A stretch of 40,254 nucleotides of DNA from assembly GCA_018667575.1 (NCBI GenBank), contig JABIUA010000089.1, forward strand, positions 1 to 40,254, read 5' to 3'. Below are positions 25,510-32,966 of the stretch, in pieces. The notes under the pieces were generated by a model. It was given only the letters and a program-made list of their open reading frames with translations, made no database searches and was not told the DNA's origin. The translations under genes and the position numbers were made by a program. Within the stretch, counting starts at the first letter, position 1; each line of letters begins with the position of its first letter. The DNA is from Methanobacteriota archaeon (GTDB lineage: Archaea; Thermoplasmatota; Poseidoniia; Poseidoniales; Poseidoniaceae).

Positions 25510-26793
25510 TCAATACAAATAAAATGCTGGGAAAATTACCACCCACGCCAAATCTACAAAGTGCCAATAAAGACCGAAATATTCGATTCCTTGGCCATTG
25601 TCTTCATCAAATCCAACTGTATCGGATTTGAAGATTAAGTAAAGCATTACTAGAAGACCAACGAAAACGTGAAGTCCGTGAGCACCAGTAGCAACATAGA
25701 AGATAGAACCTTGAGGGCTACCTATATCGAAGCCTTCTGCGACAAGGTGGCTCCATTCTACAAGTTTCAGAACAATGAACAGAGAGCCGAGTAGAAGAGT
25801 TGCTATCAAATAATTTCTAATTGCTCTCTTCTTATCAGGTAGAACAAAGCGCATAAAATTTGTAGGTGCTTCCCAATTCTTATTCTTGGCTGTCTTCAAT
25901 GCTAATACAATGGTGTATGATGAAACAATTAGCGCAAAGGTGTTTATTGCTCCTGGCATTAAAGTAGCAACATCATATCTTAACAGATCTGAAGCGGTTG
26001 TGACATTTCCTTCTGCAACTCCATAACACTTATCGCCGCTCTCTGATGCACGGATTGCCCAATCAGTACACCATTCCGTTCTGACACGAAGATATGAGGA
26101 GAAGAAAGTTGCGAAAACCATAATCTCAGACATAATGAATACCCAAATACCTGCTTTTCTGATGTGTTCACCTTCGAAAGGTGCAGAAGTAGCGATTTGC
26201 TCACCATGCCCAATGAATGGTAAATCTTCTTTCCACCAATTTGCTATACCAAGCATAACGAAATTCAAACCAATGAGGCTTAGAAGAATATCTCCGAATG
26301 CAAATGTACCGCCTTGAGACATAAGTGCTTTACAGGCAACTACGAAACTTGGGAAGCCCATCAAGAATAACATTATTCCTAAACTGAAAACAATAGGAGA
26401 TGCTGACCCATGATGCTCTTCATGCCCGTGGTCATCATGTCCATGGTCATCATCTGATTGTAAAGCATTTACAAACCCACCAATTCCAAGGAATATGGCA
26501 TAGATGCTGAACATCACCAAGATAGTTACTCCTGCTACACGATAAGTCAAGAAAGATAGATGTGCTTCTTCTTCAGCATGATAAAGGTGGTCCAGTTCTT
26601 CACTTGTGGTCAAAGGATCTTCTTTGGCATCATGATAGGCATGCTTTGCATCATCATAGACGTCATGCTTCTGATTTGCAACTCCTATTCCAAGAGCGGC
26701 GAAAGCAATTATTCCAATGACTGCAAAAATTCCAGCCATCATTACGGCATGCATCCATGTCGAGTTTTCAACATGGTTGTTGTGTGAACTCAT
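25510..26793 (-). CDS. coxC: Cytochrome c oxidase subunit III, N-terminally extended, His-rich loop
   Basis: Core membrane subunit of the haem-copper oxidase. The C-terminal two thirds match COX3: KAGIWVFIMSEIMVFATFFSSYL, PGAINTFALIVSSYTIVLAL, YVATGAHGLHVFVGLLVMLYL and the ending YWHFVDLAWVVIFPAFYLY. At 427 residues it is about twice the length of ordinary bacterial subunit III. The extra N-terminus contains two membrane helices (near residues 14-36 and 70-92) separated by a charged helical segment rich in His, Asp and Glu. A His/Asp-rich loop (DDDHGHDDHGHEEHHGS, near 115-131) follows and could bind metal. The ATG overlaps the coxA stop by 4 bp (ATGA). Confidence 0.92.
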   Translation of the reverse strand: MSSHNNHVENSTWMHAVMMAGIFAVIGIIAFAALGIGVANQKHDVYDDAKHAYHDAKEDPLTTSEELDHLYHAEEEAHLSFLTYRVAGVTILVMFSIYAIFLGIGGFVNALQSDDDHGHDDHGHEEHHGSASPIVFSLGIMLFLMGFPSFVVACKALMSQGGTFAFGDILLSLIGLNFVMLGIANWWKEDLPFIGHGEQIATSAPFEGEHIRKAGIWVFIMSEIMVFATFFSSYLRVRTEWCTDWAIRASESGDKCYGVAEGNVTTASDLLRYDVATLMPGAINTFALIVSSYTIVLALKTAKNKNWEAPTNFMRFVLPDKKRAIRNYLIATLLLGSLFIVLKLVEWSHLVAEGFDIGSPQGSIFYVATGAHGLHVFVGLLVMLYLIFKSDTVGFDEDNGQGIEYFGLYWHFVDLAWVVIFPAFYLY

Positions 26794-29108
26794 TCTTCAG
26801 CCCCCTTTGCTTTACCTTTCCATAATTTATCTGAAAGCGAATCCTTGTCAGAATGATGCCCGTACAACTCATTCATATCTCCCTGTGTAGGAATATCATG
26901 GAATGATGGAGTTGGTGGTGGCGAGGTAGTAGACCATTCAAGCGACCATCCGCCCCATGGGTCTTTGCCAACAGGCTCTCCAGACCTTCTGGAATGGAAT
27001 ATATTCCAAGCTAGCAGAAGTTGACTTAGACCGAAAATGAATGCAAATATGCTGACTGCAAGGTTATACTCGGCAAATCCAGTTTCCTCTAGATAAGAAT
27101 GAGTTCTTCTTGGCATACCCATAATCCCTAGTTTGTGCATTGGCCAGAAAGCGGCATTGTAAGAAGAAAATCCAATCAAGAAATGCCACAGCCCTAGTTT
27201 TTCGTTCAACTTACGGCCTGTCACCTTGGGATACCAGTAGTAAACCCCAGAGAATAATGCGAAGACAGTACCGCCAATGAATACGTAGTGGAAGTGAGCC
27301 ACAACGAAGTATGAATCGTGGAAGTGAATATCAAGTCCTGCAACAGGGAAGAACATTCCAGAAATTCCACCAAGTGTGAACGTAACTAAGAATCCAAGAG
27401 ACCAGAGAGTGTGAGTCTTCATTACTAGACTTCCACCCCATAGAGTTGCCAACCAATTGAATATTTTAGCACCGGTAGGAATTGCTACTGCCATTGTGGT
27501 TACCATGAAAGCTGCACGCCAGAAAGCGTCCATACCCGATGTTAACATGTGGTGGCCCCAAACAATGAATCCTACAACACCGATTCCAGCCATTGCTAGA
27601 ACCATTGACTTGTATCCAAAGATAGATCTGCGCGCACTTGTAGCAAGTACTTCAGAAACTATTCCGAATGCAGGAACAATCACCACGTATACCTCTGGAT
27701 GTCCGAAGAACCAGAACAGGTGCTGGAATAGTAATCCATCACCACCACTAGTGAAGAAAACCGTTCCAATCGTGTGGTCAAAGAGCAGGAATACCAATCC
27801 TATGACCAATGCTGGAAGCGACATATATAGCATGAATACGCTAACGAATACTGACCAAGAGAACAATGGCATCTTCATCCAAGTAACACCAGGAGCGCGC
27901 ATTGTAAACACTGTAGTGATGAAATTTACACCACTGAGTGTAGATGATGCACCAAGCATCAACATTCCCGAAAGAAAGGCTGTTGTTCCAAGGTTAGAAC
28001 CATATTGAGCCATTCCTTCGCCAAGGTTAGCTTCGGTTAATGAAGAATAAGGCGGGTACATAACCCATGTAATATCTGCTGCCTCTCCTGACCAAATTCC
28101 AGTGTAAATCAAAGGACTGGAGAACACAAGTAGCCAAAGACCCATTGCATTGATTCTAGGGAATGCTAAGTCTTTAGCACCAATCTGTAGTGGTAATACA
28201 TAGTTCATGAATCCAGCAATCATTGGCATTGCTGCTAGGAAAATCATTGTAGTACCGTGAAGGGTAAAGAAAGAGTTGTATTCTGTCTCGGTCAAGAAAG
28301 TATTCTCTGGAATCGCCAGTTGTATTCTAAACAATAACGCAAGGAAACCACCAACGAGGAAGAAAATGAATCCATATAAGAAATACATGACACCGACTTC
28401 TTTGTGGTCAGTTGTAGTTAACCACGGTTTGAGGTAAGCCCAGAAATTACCCAGTGTGAATGTATCAGGAGAACGGGAATAGTAAACCCACAAAATTCCA
28501 AGTAAAACCAGTCCCAAAGCAAGCCCTATAGCAGTTAAAAGTAATACAAGTGCTCTAACACTTGGCGCTAAATCTCCAGCGTTAATTCCTGATACAGTTG
28601 TTTGGTACGAGTTCCACATGTCTCCTTGAGAGCCAGAACCTCCATTTACTGCATTAGCATTGATAGTGAATTCTGTAAACACTGTATCATCTGCTGGAGC
28701 AACCCATTCGAAGTCCCATGTTCGGAATTTATTACCTTCATCAGTATGAGTTAAGCCACCCTCTTTCTCTTGACTTAAGGTCGGGTCAACTGAAGTCACA
28801 GTACCTTTTGAAGCAAGTATTCTAAATCCACCAGCACGAGTATTCCAGCCATCTTCTTCAATACCATCGGCCCACAGAGTCATAGCGTCATTGGTGACAG
28901 TGACAGTGAATGGGTAGGTTTCGCTCGCATTGAATTGTTCAGGTAATCCAGTAACAGTAACTGTGGTATCTGCTGAAGGACTTCCGTGACAAGAACATCC
29001 GTTATCTCCAATGTTGCCAATTCCTCCCGGGGCTGCAGTAAATTGAGGGATTGCAAACATTGATAATAATATCAATCCCAAAATTCCAATTGCAAGTTTA
29101 CGCATCAA
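26790..29108 (-). CDS. coxA: Cytochrome c oxidase subunit I (A1 type) with exported N-terminal domain
   Basis: Catalytic subunit that reduces O2 and pumps protons. From about residue 220 the 12-helix core is complete. It includes the low-spin haem ligand region FFTLHGTTMIF, GHPEVYVVIVPAFG (CuB His, cross-linked Tyr and the D-channel Glu that defines type A1), WGHHMLTSGMD (CuB histidines) and HFHDSYFVVAHFHYVFIGG (haem ligands). Before it lies a signal peptide (residues ~1-26) and a ~150-residue external domain beginning DNGCSCHGSPSADTTVTV, then a helix around 183-205. This front domain resembles Reeler/'choice-of-anchor' domains of bacterial surface proteins and is not part of ordinary subunit I (~550 residues). 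GGAGG lies 9 nt before the ATG, which overlaps the coxB stop by 4 bp. Confidence 0.95.
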   Translation of the reverse strand: MMRKLAIGILGLILLSMFAIPQFTAAPGGIGNIGDNGCSCHGSPSADTTVTVTGLPEQFNASETYPFTVTVTNDAMTLWADGIEEDGWNTRAGGFRILASKGTVTSVDPTLSQEKEGGLTHTDEGNKFRTWDFEWVAPADDTVFTEFTINANAVNGGSGSQGDMWNSYQTTVSGINAGDLAPSVRALVLLLTAIGLALGLVLLGILWVYYSRSPDTFTLGNFWAYLKPWLTTTDHKEVGVMYFLYGFIFFLVGGFLALLFRIQLAIPENTFLTETEYNSFFTLHGTTMIFLAAMPMIAGFMNYVLPLQIGAKDLAFPRINAMGLWLLVFSSPLIYTGIWSGEAADITWVMYPPYSSLTEANLGEGMAQYGSNLGTTAFLSGMLMLGASSTLSGVNFITTVFTMRAPGVTWMKMPLFSWSVFVSVFMLYMSLPALVIGLVFLLFDHTIGTVFFTSGGDGLLFQHLFWFFGHPEVYVVIVPAFGIVSEVLATSARRSIFGYKSMVLAMAGIGVVGFIVWGHHMLTSGMDAFWRAAFMVTTMAVAIPTGAKIFNWLATLWGGSLVMKTHTLWSLGFLVTFTLGGISGMFFPVAGLDIHFHDSYFVVAHFHYVFIGGTVFALFSGVYYWYPKVTGRKLNEKLGLWHFLIGFSSYNAAFWPMHKLGIMGMPRRTHSYLEETGFAEYNLAVSIFAFIFGLSQLLLAWNIFHSRRSGEPVGKDPWGGWSLEWSTTSPPPTPSFHDIPTQGDMNELYGHHSDKDSLSDKLWKGKAKGAEE

Positions 29109-30085
29109 TTACCGCCTCCTTCTTTTGGAATGCCGGAATCTTCATCGCAATTTGTGTAAACTCCGTCAATGAATGGCGATACAACATCTACCTTTCCAAT
29201 CATCTTCGAATGGTCCATTCCGCAGTATTCAGCGCAACGTATGTCATATGTTCCTGGGTCATCAGGGAGGAACCACATCATTGTCCCGCCTTCTAGACCA
29301 GGGACTAGGTCTTCTTTAACGCCCCATTCTGGTAACCAGAATGAGTGTTGAACGCCCCAGTAGGTGCTGTTTAATTCGCTGTAATCACTTGTTAAAGAGA
29401 ACAGTGAAAGTACTACTTCATCATCGCATGGCACGATCATATGTTCGCCCAGTGCAGTAGATAATTGATGATTGATTGGAATATGATTCCAAGTATGCAA
29501 TACATTTCCTTCCAAATCGGTCACCTCAACTGTGGAATGACTGAAATTATCGAAACTAGATGAGATTGTCTTTACGCCTAACTGTGAGTCTAGCGAATAA
29601 TCCAAAACAACTGTTCCAATGGTGATTGTCATATTGGTGGCATCAGGATTACTCGAGAACTGAACTACTAAGTCTTGCCCCCAGTTAACATCTATACCTG
29701 TGACACGTGGGTCATCTTGCCAGGTCAGCTCTTCGTTGTAATTAAACTCCCAAAACCACTGCTTTCCAATGACTTCCATATTGAAAGATTCATCTTCATC
29801 TGGTATTACCCACACTTGCGTATTGGACGATAAGGACAAGACCACTAGCCAAACAACTAAGATTGTAGGGACAACATAGAATAAAACTTCTAATCTGGTA
29901 TTATGTCGCTCCACAGGGAAAGAACCGACAACGATATGGTCTAAATCAGTGGTGTCCGGGACAATGTTTTGCCGGTACCTTGCCATAGCATAAAACATCC
30001 ACGCAAAGGTTAGAATTCCAACTAAAATTCCCCAAAACAGGAACTTCTCGTAAAGCACAGAAAAAACGGTGTCGTCTGCTGGCAT
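29105..30085 (-). CDS. coxB: Cytochrome c oxidase subunit II with CuA site
   Basis: Receives electrons from cytochrome c or a blue copper protein through CuA. Two N-terminal helices (FLFWGILVGILTFAWMFYAM; VLFYVVPTILVVWLVVLSL) anchor a C-terminal cupredoxin domain. The CuA ligands are visible: His in WGVQHSFWLPE, then CAEYCGMDHSKM (Cys-x3-Cys-x3-His-x2-Met). The aromatic patch WFWEFNY is present. The external domain is larger than usual: about 100 extra residues, with a Cys and many sequons, lie between the aromatic patch and the first CuA His. There is no cleavable signal peptide. First gene of the coxB-coxA-coxC-IV-sco operon, transcribed from the 30086-30263 intergenic region. Confidence 0.93.
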   Translation of the reverse strand: MPADDTVFSVLYEKFLFWGILVGILTFAWMFYAMARYRQNIVPDTTDLDHIVVGSFPVERHNTRLEVLFYVVPTILVVWLVVLSLSSNTQVWVIPDEDESFNMEVIGKQWFWEFNYNEELTWQDDPRVTGIDVNWGQDLVVQFSSNPDATNMTITIGTVVLDYSLDSQLGVKTISSSFDNFSHSTVEVTDLEGNVLHTWNHIPINHQLSTALGEHMIVPCDDEVVLSLFSLTSDYSELNSTYWGVQHSFWLPEWGVKEDLVPGLEGGTMMWFLPDDPGTYDIRCAEYCGMDHSKMIGKVDVVSPFIDGVYTNCDEDSGIPKEGGGN

Positions 30086-30189
30086 GGTGTTGACCTATTG
30101 TGCCGCCCGAGTTGTACCCCTTAAGGATTTGTTGAAAAATAGACAAGGCTAAATGTATTACTACACCTGTGAGTACTTAGCAGTACATC

Positions 30190-30204
30190 ACTTTACGTGA
30201 AAGT
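30190..30204. promoter_or_regulatory. Inverted repeat in cox/yggU divergent promoter region
   Basis: ACTTT (30190-30194) and AAAGT (30200-30204) flank a 5-nt centre. The site lies about 105 bp upstream of coxB and 60 bp upstream of the divergent YggU-family gene. A second stem, ACACGC-GCCGA-GCGTGT (30231-30247), lies nearer the YggU start. Operator function is inferred from position only. Confidence 0.25.
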
Positions 30205-30263
30205 ATATGAACCTTAGTTTTTCCTTTACAACACGCGCCGAGCGTGTAAAATAAGGCTACTTT

Positions 30264-30617
30264 ATGGAAGTAATATCGAACCCCCTAAATGGTGAAATTA
30301 TGGATATTTCTTCTTGCATACAAAATACTCTTGATGGAGATTTTTTGATTGATATTGAAGTTCAACCCGAATCGAAACGCTCTGGAATCACTGGATTTAA
30401 TGAATGGAGAAGTCGATTAAGCGTAGCTGTAACTGCGCAAGCCAAAGATGGGAAGGCAAATCAGGCTGTAATGCATATTTTATCGAAAGTATTTGCACTC
30501 GAAAAATCCTCAATTACGATAGTTGGCGGGCATACTTCTCGTATGAAAAAGGTCAAAATAGTAGGCAAAGATGTGAAACAAATCATTGATTCTATCATCA
30601 CAGAGATAGGTGAATGA
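30264..30617 (+). CDS. DUF167/YggU-family protein
   Basis: A ~105-117-residue protein of the widespread UPF0235/YggU family, whose function is not established. The family pattern is clear: IDIEVQPESKRSGITGF, then LSVAVTAQAKDGKANQAVMHILSKVF, KSSITIVGGHTSRMKKVKI and a final helix. Two ATGs are possible: 30264, used here, and 30300 (MDISSCIQN), which has GGTGA 5 nt upstream and gives a length closer to the family norm. The gene is divergent from coxB and directly followed by the Toprim gene, with which it is probably co-transcribed. Confidence 0.85.
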   Translation: MEVISNPLNGEIMDISSCIQNTLDGDFLIDIEVQPESKRSGITGFNEWRSRLSVAVTAQAKDGKANQAVMHILSKVFALEKSSITIVGGHTSRMKKVKIVGKDVKQIIDSIITEIGE

Positions 30618-30618
30618 A

Positions 30619-31095
30619 ATGCATTCCAAAGGTCGTGCAAATGGTTCTAATGACCCGAATAAAAGGTTCATGCTCGCCGGTCAGTCAATCGGAGATGAAA
30701 GGAGGCGTAATCGTGAACTTAATTGCCCGATACTAGTGGAAGGAAAAAGAGATAAAATCGCTCTTGAAAGTTTAGGTTTTACAGGAACTATAGAGGTATT
30801 AAACAGAGGATGGAATATTGAAAGAGTAGTGACACTCCTTTTCGAAGTCTATGGAACTAGAAATAAAATTGATGGAGGGGCAGTGATATCTGTTTTGATG
30901 GATTGGGACCGAACCGGTGGGCGACTACAAAGGAGGATTGTTGATTTGTTTGAGAGTTTTGATATGAAAGTAAGTCAAGAAACACGCACTGTTCTAATGA
31001 AAGCGCTGAAACCAGAAACTAGAGTTGTTGAAAGTTTGAAGGGACTCGGTTACGCTCTACTACCATACATCGAGGATTATGATTCAGAAATTTAA
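30619..31095 (+). CDS. Small stand-alone Toprim-domain protein
   Basis: Toprim domains bind Mg2+ and support nuclease, primase or topoisomerase chemistry. Here a single domain is seen: CPILVEGKRDKIALESLGFTG (conserved Glu), a linking helix region and VISVLMDWDRTGGRLQRR (the DxD-type acidic motif). About 30 basic, probably disordered residues precede it. Size and motif spacing resemble the archaeal RNase M5/primase-like small Toprim proteins. The ATG at 30619 has AGGTGA about 7 nt upstream; a GTG at 30610 would overlap the YggU gene. Its stop codon overlaps the stop of the convergent GGCT-type gene by about 4 bp. Substrate unknown. Confidence 0.83.
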   Translation: MHSKGRANGSNDPNKRFMLAGQSIGDERRRNRELNCPILVEGKRDKIALESLGFTGTIEVLNRGWNIERVVTLLFEVYGTRNKIDGGAVISVLMDWDRTGGRLQRRIVDLFESFDMKVSQETRTVLMKALKPETRVVESLKGLGYALLPYIEDYDSEI

Positions 31096-31967
31096 TTCCT
31101 TTGACGCCAACTTCCAGATGGTATTTCTTCTCCACTTTCGCCGTTGAATAAATAGGTCCAAGCCCAAACAAATTTCCCTTTCACCTCGATTTTGGAAATT
31201 ATTCTAAAAAATAATGAATCATTAAAACCATATCCATAAAAGCCCTCTATCCGGTCAAGTTCCAAAAGAGTTTGAGATATTGCTTTGCATCGATATAATT
31301 CGCCGAGTACCTTGGAATTGTAATCACATATCAGACCCGGGAAATCCGAAATGTGTAATAATTTACCTTTAGATGATGCCTCTTCAAGGTATTTTATATT
31401 CGGGTTTTCGATAAAATGATGGCGGGATTCTCCTTTCATCAAAGTTCCATAGACAAAAATTTCATTCAGCTCCCTAGGAGCAATATTAGAATCTATTGCT
31501 GCTTCAAGAAACAAGGTTGGTAGCCCGCGCTTTTCAAGTCCGTTTCGGATTAATTCGGAGTAATGCAGCGTTGGCTCTACGAATCTATTTTCAATACGTT
31601 CTTGACAAACTACGTATGTTAATACCTCGACTACTCGGCCTTCTAAAGTGAGAACATGGACATGTTTGCGTTGGTATGATTCACTCTTCACGCCTTCTTT
31701 ACGGTCCATGAGACCGAGTGTGTAATCATCCATTTCAAATAGAACTCCGGGTACAACATTTCCTGAACCAGCCTCAACGATATCAGCAGCCCCTCCTTCT
31801 CTGCCACCAGAGTAATAGTGAAATTTCAAACTGTATCCAGGGAGAAAAGCGGATTCAACTTCGATTAAACCAGAAGGGTTTTCTTTCCTTTCATGACACC
31901 ACTCTGTCCAATCTTGTAAATCAAGATTTGAGCCGTAGGCAAAGTAAAGTGTTTTTTCAGAAGTCAT
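31092..31967 (-). CDS. Tandem gamma-glutamylcyclotransferase-fold (AIG2-like) protein
   Basis: Contains two GGCT-fold domains in one chain. Domain 1 (residues ~1-150) starts TLYFAYGSNLDLQDW, the substrate-binding YGSN loop, and has the catalytic-type acidic segment LGLMDRKEGV. Domain 2 (~168-285) starts EIFVYGTLMKGESRHHF, the YGTLxxG loop of gamma-glutamylamine-cyclotransferase-like proteins, and has LLELDRIEGFYGYGF with the matching acidic residue. Proteins of these families release 5-oxoproline from gamma-glutamyl compounds. Each half normally occurs alone, so the tandem form is a fusion. Both loops and both acidic residues are kept, so both domains may be active. Substrates are inferred from the fold only. 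Confidence 0.8.
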   Translation of the reverse strand: MTSEKTLYFAYGSNLDLQDWTEWCHERKENPSGLIEVESAFLPGYSLKFHYYSGGREGGAADIVEAGSGNVVPGVLFEMDDYTLGLMDRKEGVKSESYQRKHVHVLTLEGRVVEVLTYVVCQERIENRFVEPTLHYSELIRNGLEKRGLPTLFLEAAIDSNIAPRELNEIFVYGTLMKGESRHHFIENPNIKYLEEASSKGKLLHISDFPGLICDYNSKVLGELYRCKAISQTLLELDRIEGFYGYGFNDSLFFRIISKIEVKGKFVWAWTYLFNGESGEEIPSGSWRQRN

Positions 31968-32016
31968 AAAATCAACGTTGAATAAACGTTTCGAGATTAT
32001 TTAAACAATTACGGCA

Positions 32017-32607
32017 TCAACCGCCAAAAGAAACGGCTAGCATTAAGAATGCTATCCAAAAGAAGATGCCTACTGCAAACAACCCGATATTTATCCAACC
32101 GAGAATGAGTGCTGCCTTAGCAGTGCCTGCATCTGGATGGTTTGGATTTTGATCGGTTATTTCTAGTGCACCTTTCGCCACAATTACTGCTGGAATTGCA
32201 GTTATAATTCCGCACATAACATACGAAAGTGCAGCGAGGACAATCGCTGTAACTGCTGAAGTCTGCGGGTAATAGCCTACTGCAAAGCCTTGAGAAATAG
32301 GAATCGTTGATGGTTGTCCGTGTATTTGATTGGGCATTCCTTGTTGTTGGTTGGAGTAATACTGTTGTGTCGGGGAAGATTGAGTTGGCATACCTTGCTG
32401 ATTATTGTCATATTGCGGTTGTGAAAGTTCTTGATTGATATTCATTTGTGCTGGAGGAGGACTTTGTTGAGTTTCAACATCTGGCTTAGCTGCGCCATTC
32501 AAATCTCCAGATATTGCACTATCTTGAATATTATAAGTTATATTTTGAATAATATTTTGACCTTTGCCCTCGGTCTGACTCCAAAAGGTATCATTTTCAT
32601 CAGTCAT
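32017..32607 (-). CDS. DUF4190-type membrane protein with Gln/Pro-rich N-terminus and shared 15-residue motif
   Basis: The C-terminal ~90 residues carry the DUF4190 pattern: two membrane helices (SAVTAIVLAALSYVMCGIIT-type and AALILGWINIGLFAVGIFFWI) around VIVAKGALEITDQNPNHPDAGTAKAALILG-like polar sequence. Residues ~30-110 are rich in Gln, Pro, Asn and Ser and likely disordered. Near the N-terminus (residues ~20-34) is QNITYNIQDSAISGD, identical to a segment in the lipoprotein at 21717-23294. No enzymatic role is suggested. The start codon lies 1 nt after the stop of the interrupted ribbon-helix-helix gene, so the two were probably one operon. Confidence 0.8.
   Translation of the reverse strand: MTDENDTFWSQTEGKGQNIIQNITYNIQDSAISGDLNGAAKPDVETQQSPPPAQMNINQELSQPQYDNNQQGMPTQSSPTQQYYSNQQQGMPNQIHGQPSTIPISQGFAVGYYPQTSAVTAIVLAALSYVMCGIITAIPAVIVAKGALEITDQNPNHPDAGTAKAALILGWINIGLFAVGIFFWIAFLMLAVSFGG
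32503..32547 (-). repeat. Segment encoding QNITYNIQDSAISGD, copy B
   Basis: Second copy of the 45-nt segment at 21858-21902: 41 of 45 bases match, all four differences are synonymous third positions, and the peptide is identical. It lies near the N-terminus here and near the C-terminus in the other protein. Confidence 0.85.
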
Positions 32608-32608
32608 C

Positions 32609-32752
32609 TTAATATCGCCTATTGATTGCTACAGCCTTTTTTAATAAAAACTCTATCTGTGCATTGATAGAACGGAAGTCATCATCTGCCTATTTTCTTA
32701 ACTCATCATGGAGTTTGGGGTCGATTCTAAGAAGTAACTTCTTTTTTGTCAT
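32609..32752 (-). pseudogene. Arc-like ribbon-helix-helix protein interrupted by an in-frame TAG
   Basis: Reading the minus strand from ATG at 32752 gives MTKKKLLLRIDPKLHDELRK, then TAG at 32692-32690, then ADDDFRSINAQIEFLLKKAV and AINRRY before TAA at 32611-32609. The two halves in the same frame make one complete ~48-residue Arc-type ribbon-helix-helix DNA-binding domain (beta strand LLLRID, helix, RSINAQIEFLL helix). Relatives, as I recall them, have Trp at the position of the stop (RKWADDEFRS-like), so TGG has probably changed to TAG. The gene is directly upstream of the DUF4190 gene. It may be a recent pseudogene, a strain polymorphism or a read error. Confidence 0.72.
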
Positions 32753-32777
32753 TTTTACTCTCCCCGAATTATGACAA

Positions 32778-32966
32778 TCATCGGTTATAATAAGTATACA
32801 ATCTAAATATAATGCTAGCCAATGAAAGTAAAGAAATGAAAATCATTATTCCAAGAGTGAAATAGTATGATTTAGGGTAATCTTTCTTACTCTTCCAACC
32901 AATTCCCCTAATATGAGTTCCTTGTTTAAGAAACGTGTATACAGCATAACCTCCACAAAATGCCAT
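32778..32966 (-). CDS. Small two-helix membrane protein, possibly truncated at its 5' end
   Basis: A 62-residue hydrophobic protein with one helix near the start (MAFCGGYAVYTFL) and a second near the C-terminus (FTLGIMIFISLLSLASIIFRLY), joined by a basic loop. No family was recognised. The first helix looks cut short at the ATG: the same frame continues upstream with SLFGNLIG, which would complete a membrane helix, as far as a TGA at 32993-32991. Beyond that TGA the frame reads VIFNLDSGVF from a possible GTG at 33023. The gene may therefore be a nonsense-interrupted version of an ~80-residue protein, or may simply start at this ATG. Confidence 0.45.
   Translation of the reverse strand: MAFCGGYAVYTFLKQGTHIRGIGWKSKKDYPKSYYFTLGIMIFISLLSLASIIFRLYTYYNR

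Noticed and set aside
27457-28008. 183-residue open frame on the plus strand, antisense to coxA
   Set aside because: It lies wholly within the well-supported coxA gene, its composition is an antisense image of membrane-helix codons, and it shows no domain or ribosome site.
28681-30085. The peptide PADDTVF occurs in both the CoxA front domain and the CoxB start
   Set aside because: Seven residues only, with no similarity on either side and different codons; best explained by chance.
32609-32752. TAG read as pyrrolysine
   Set aside because: No pylS/pylT genes are seen in the window, the host is not a methylamine-using methanogen by its gene content, and relatives (from memory) have Trp at the site, which fits a simple point mutation better.
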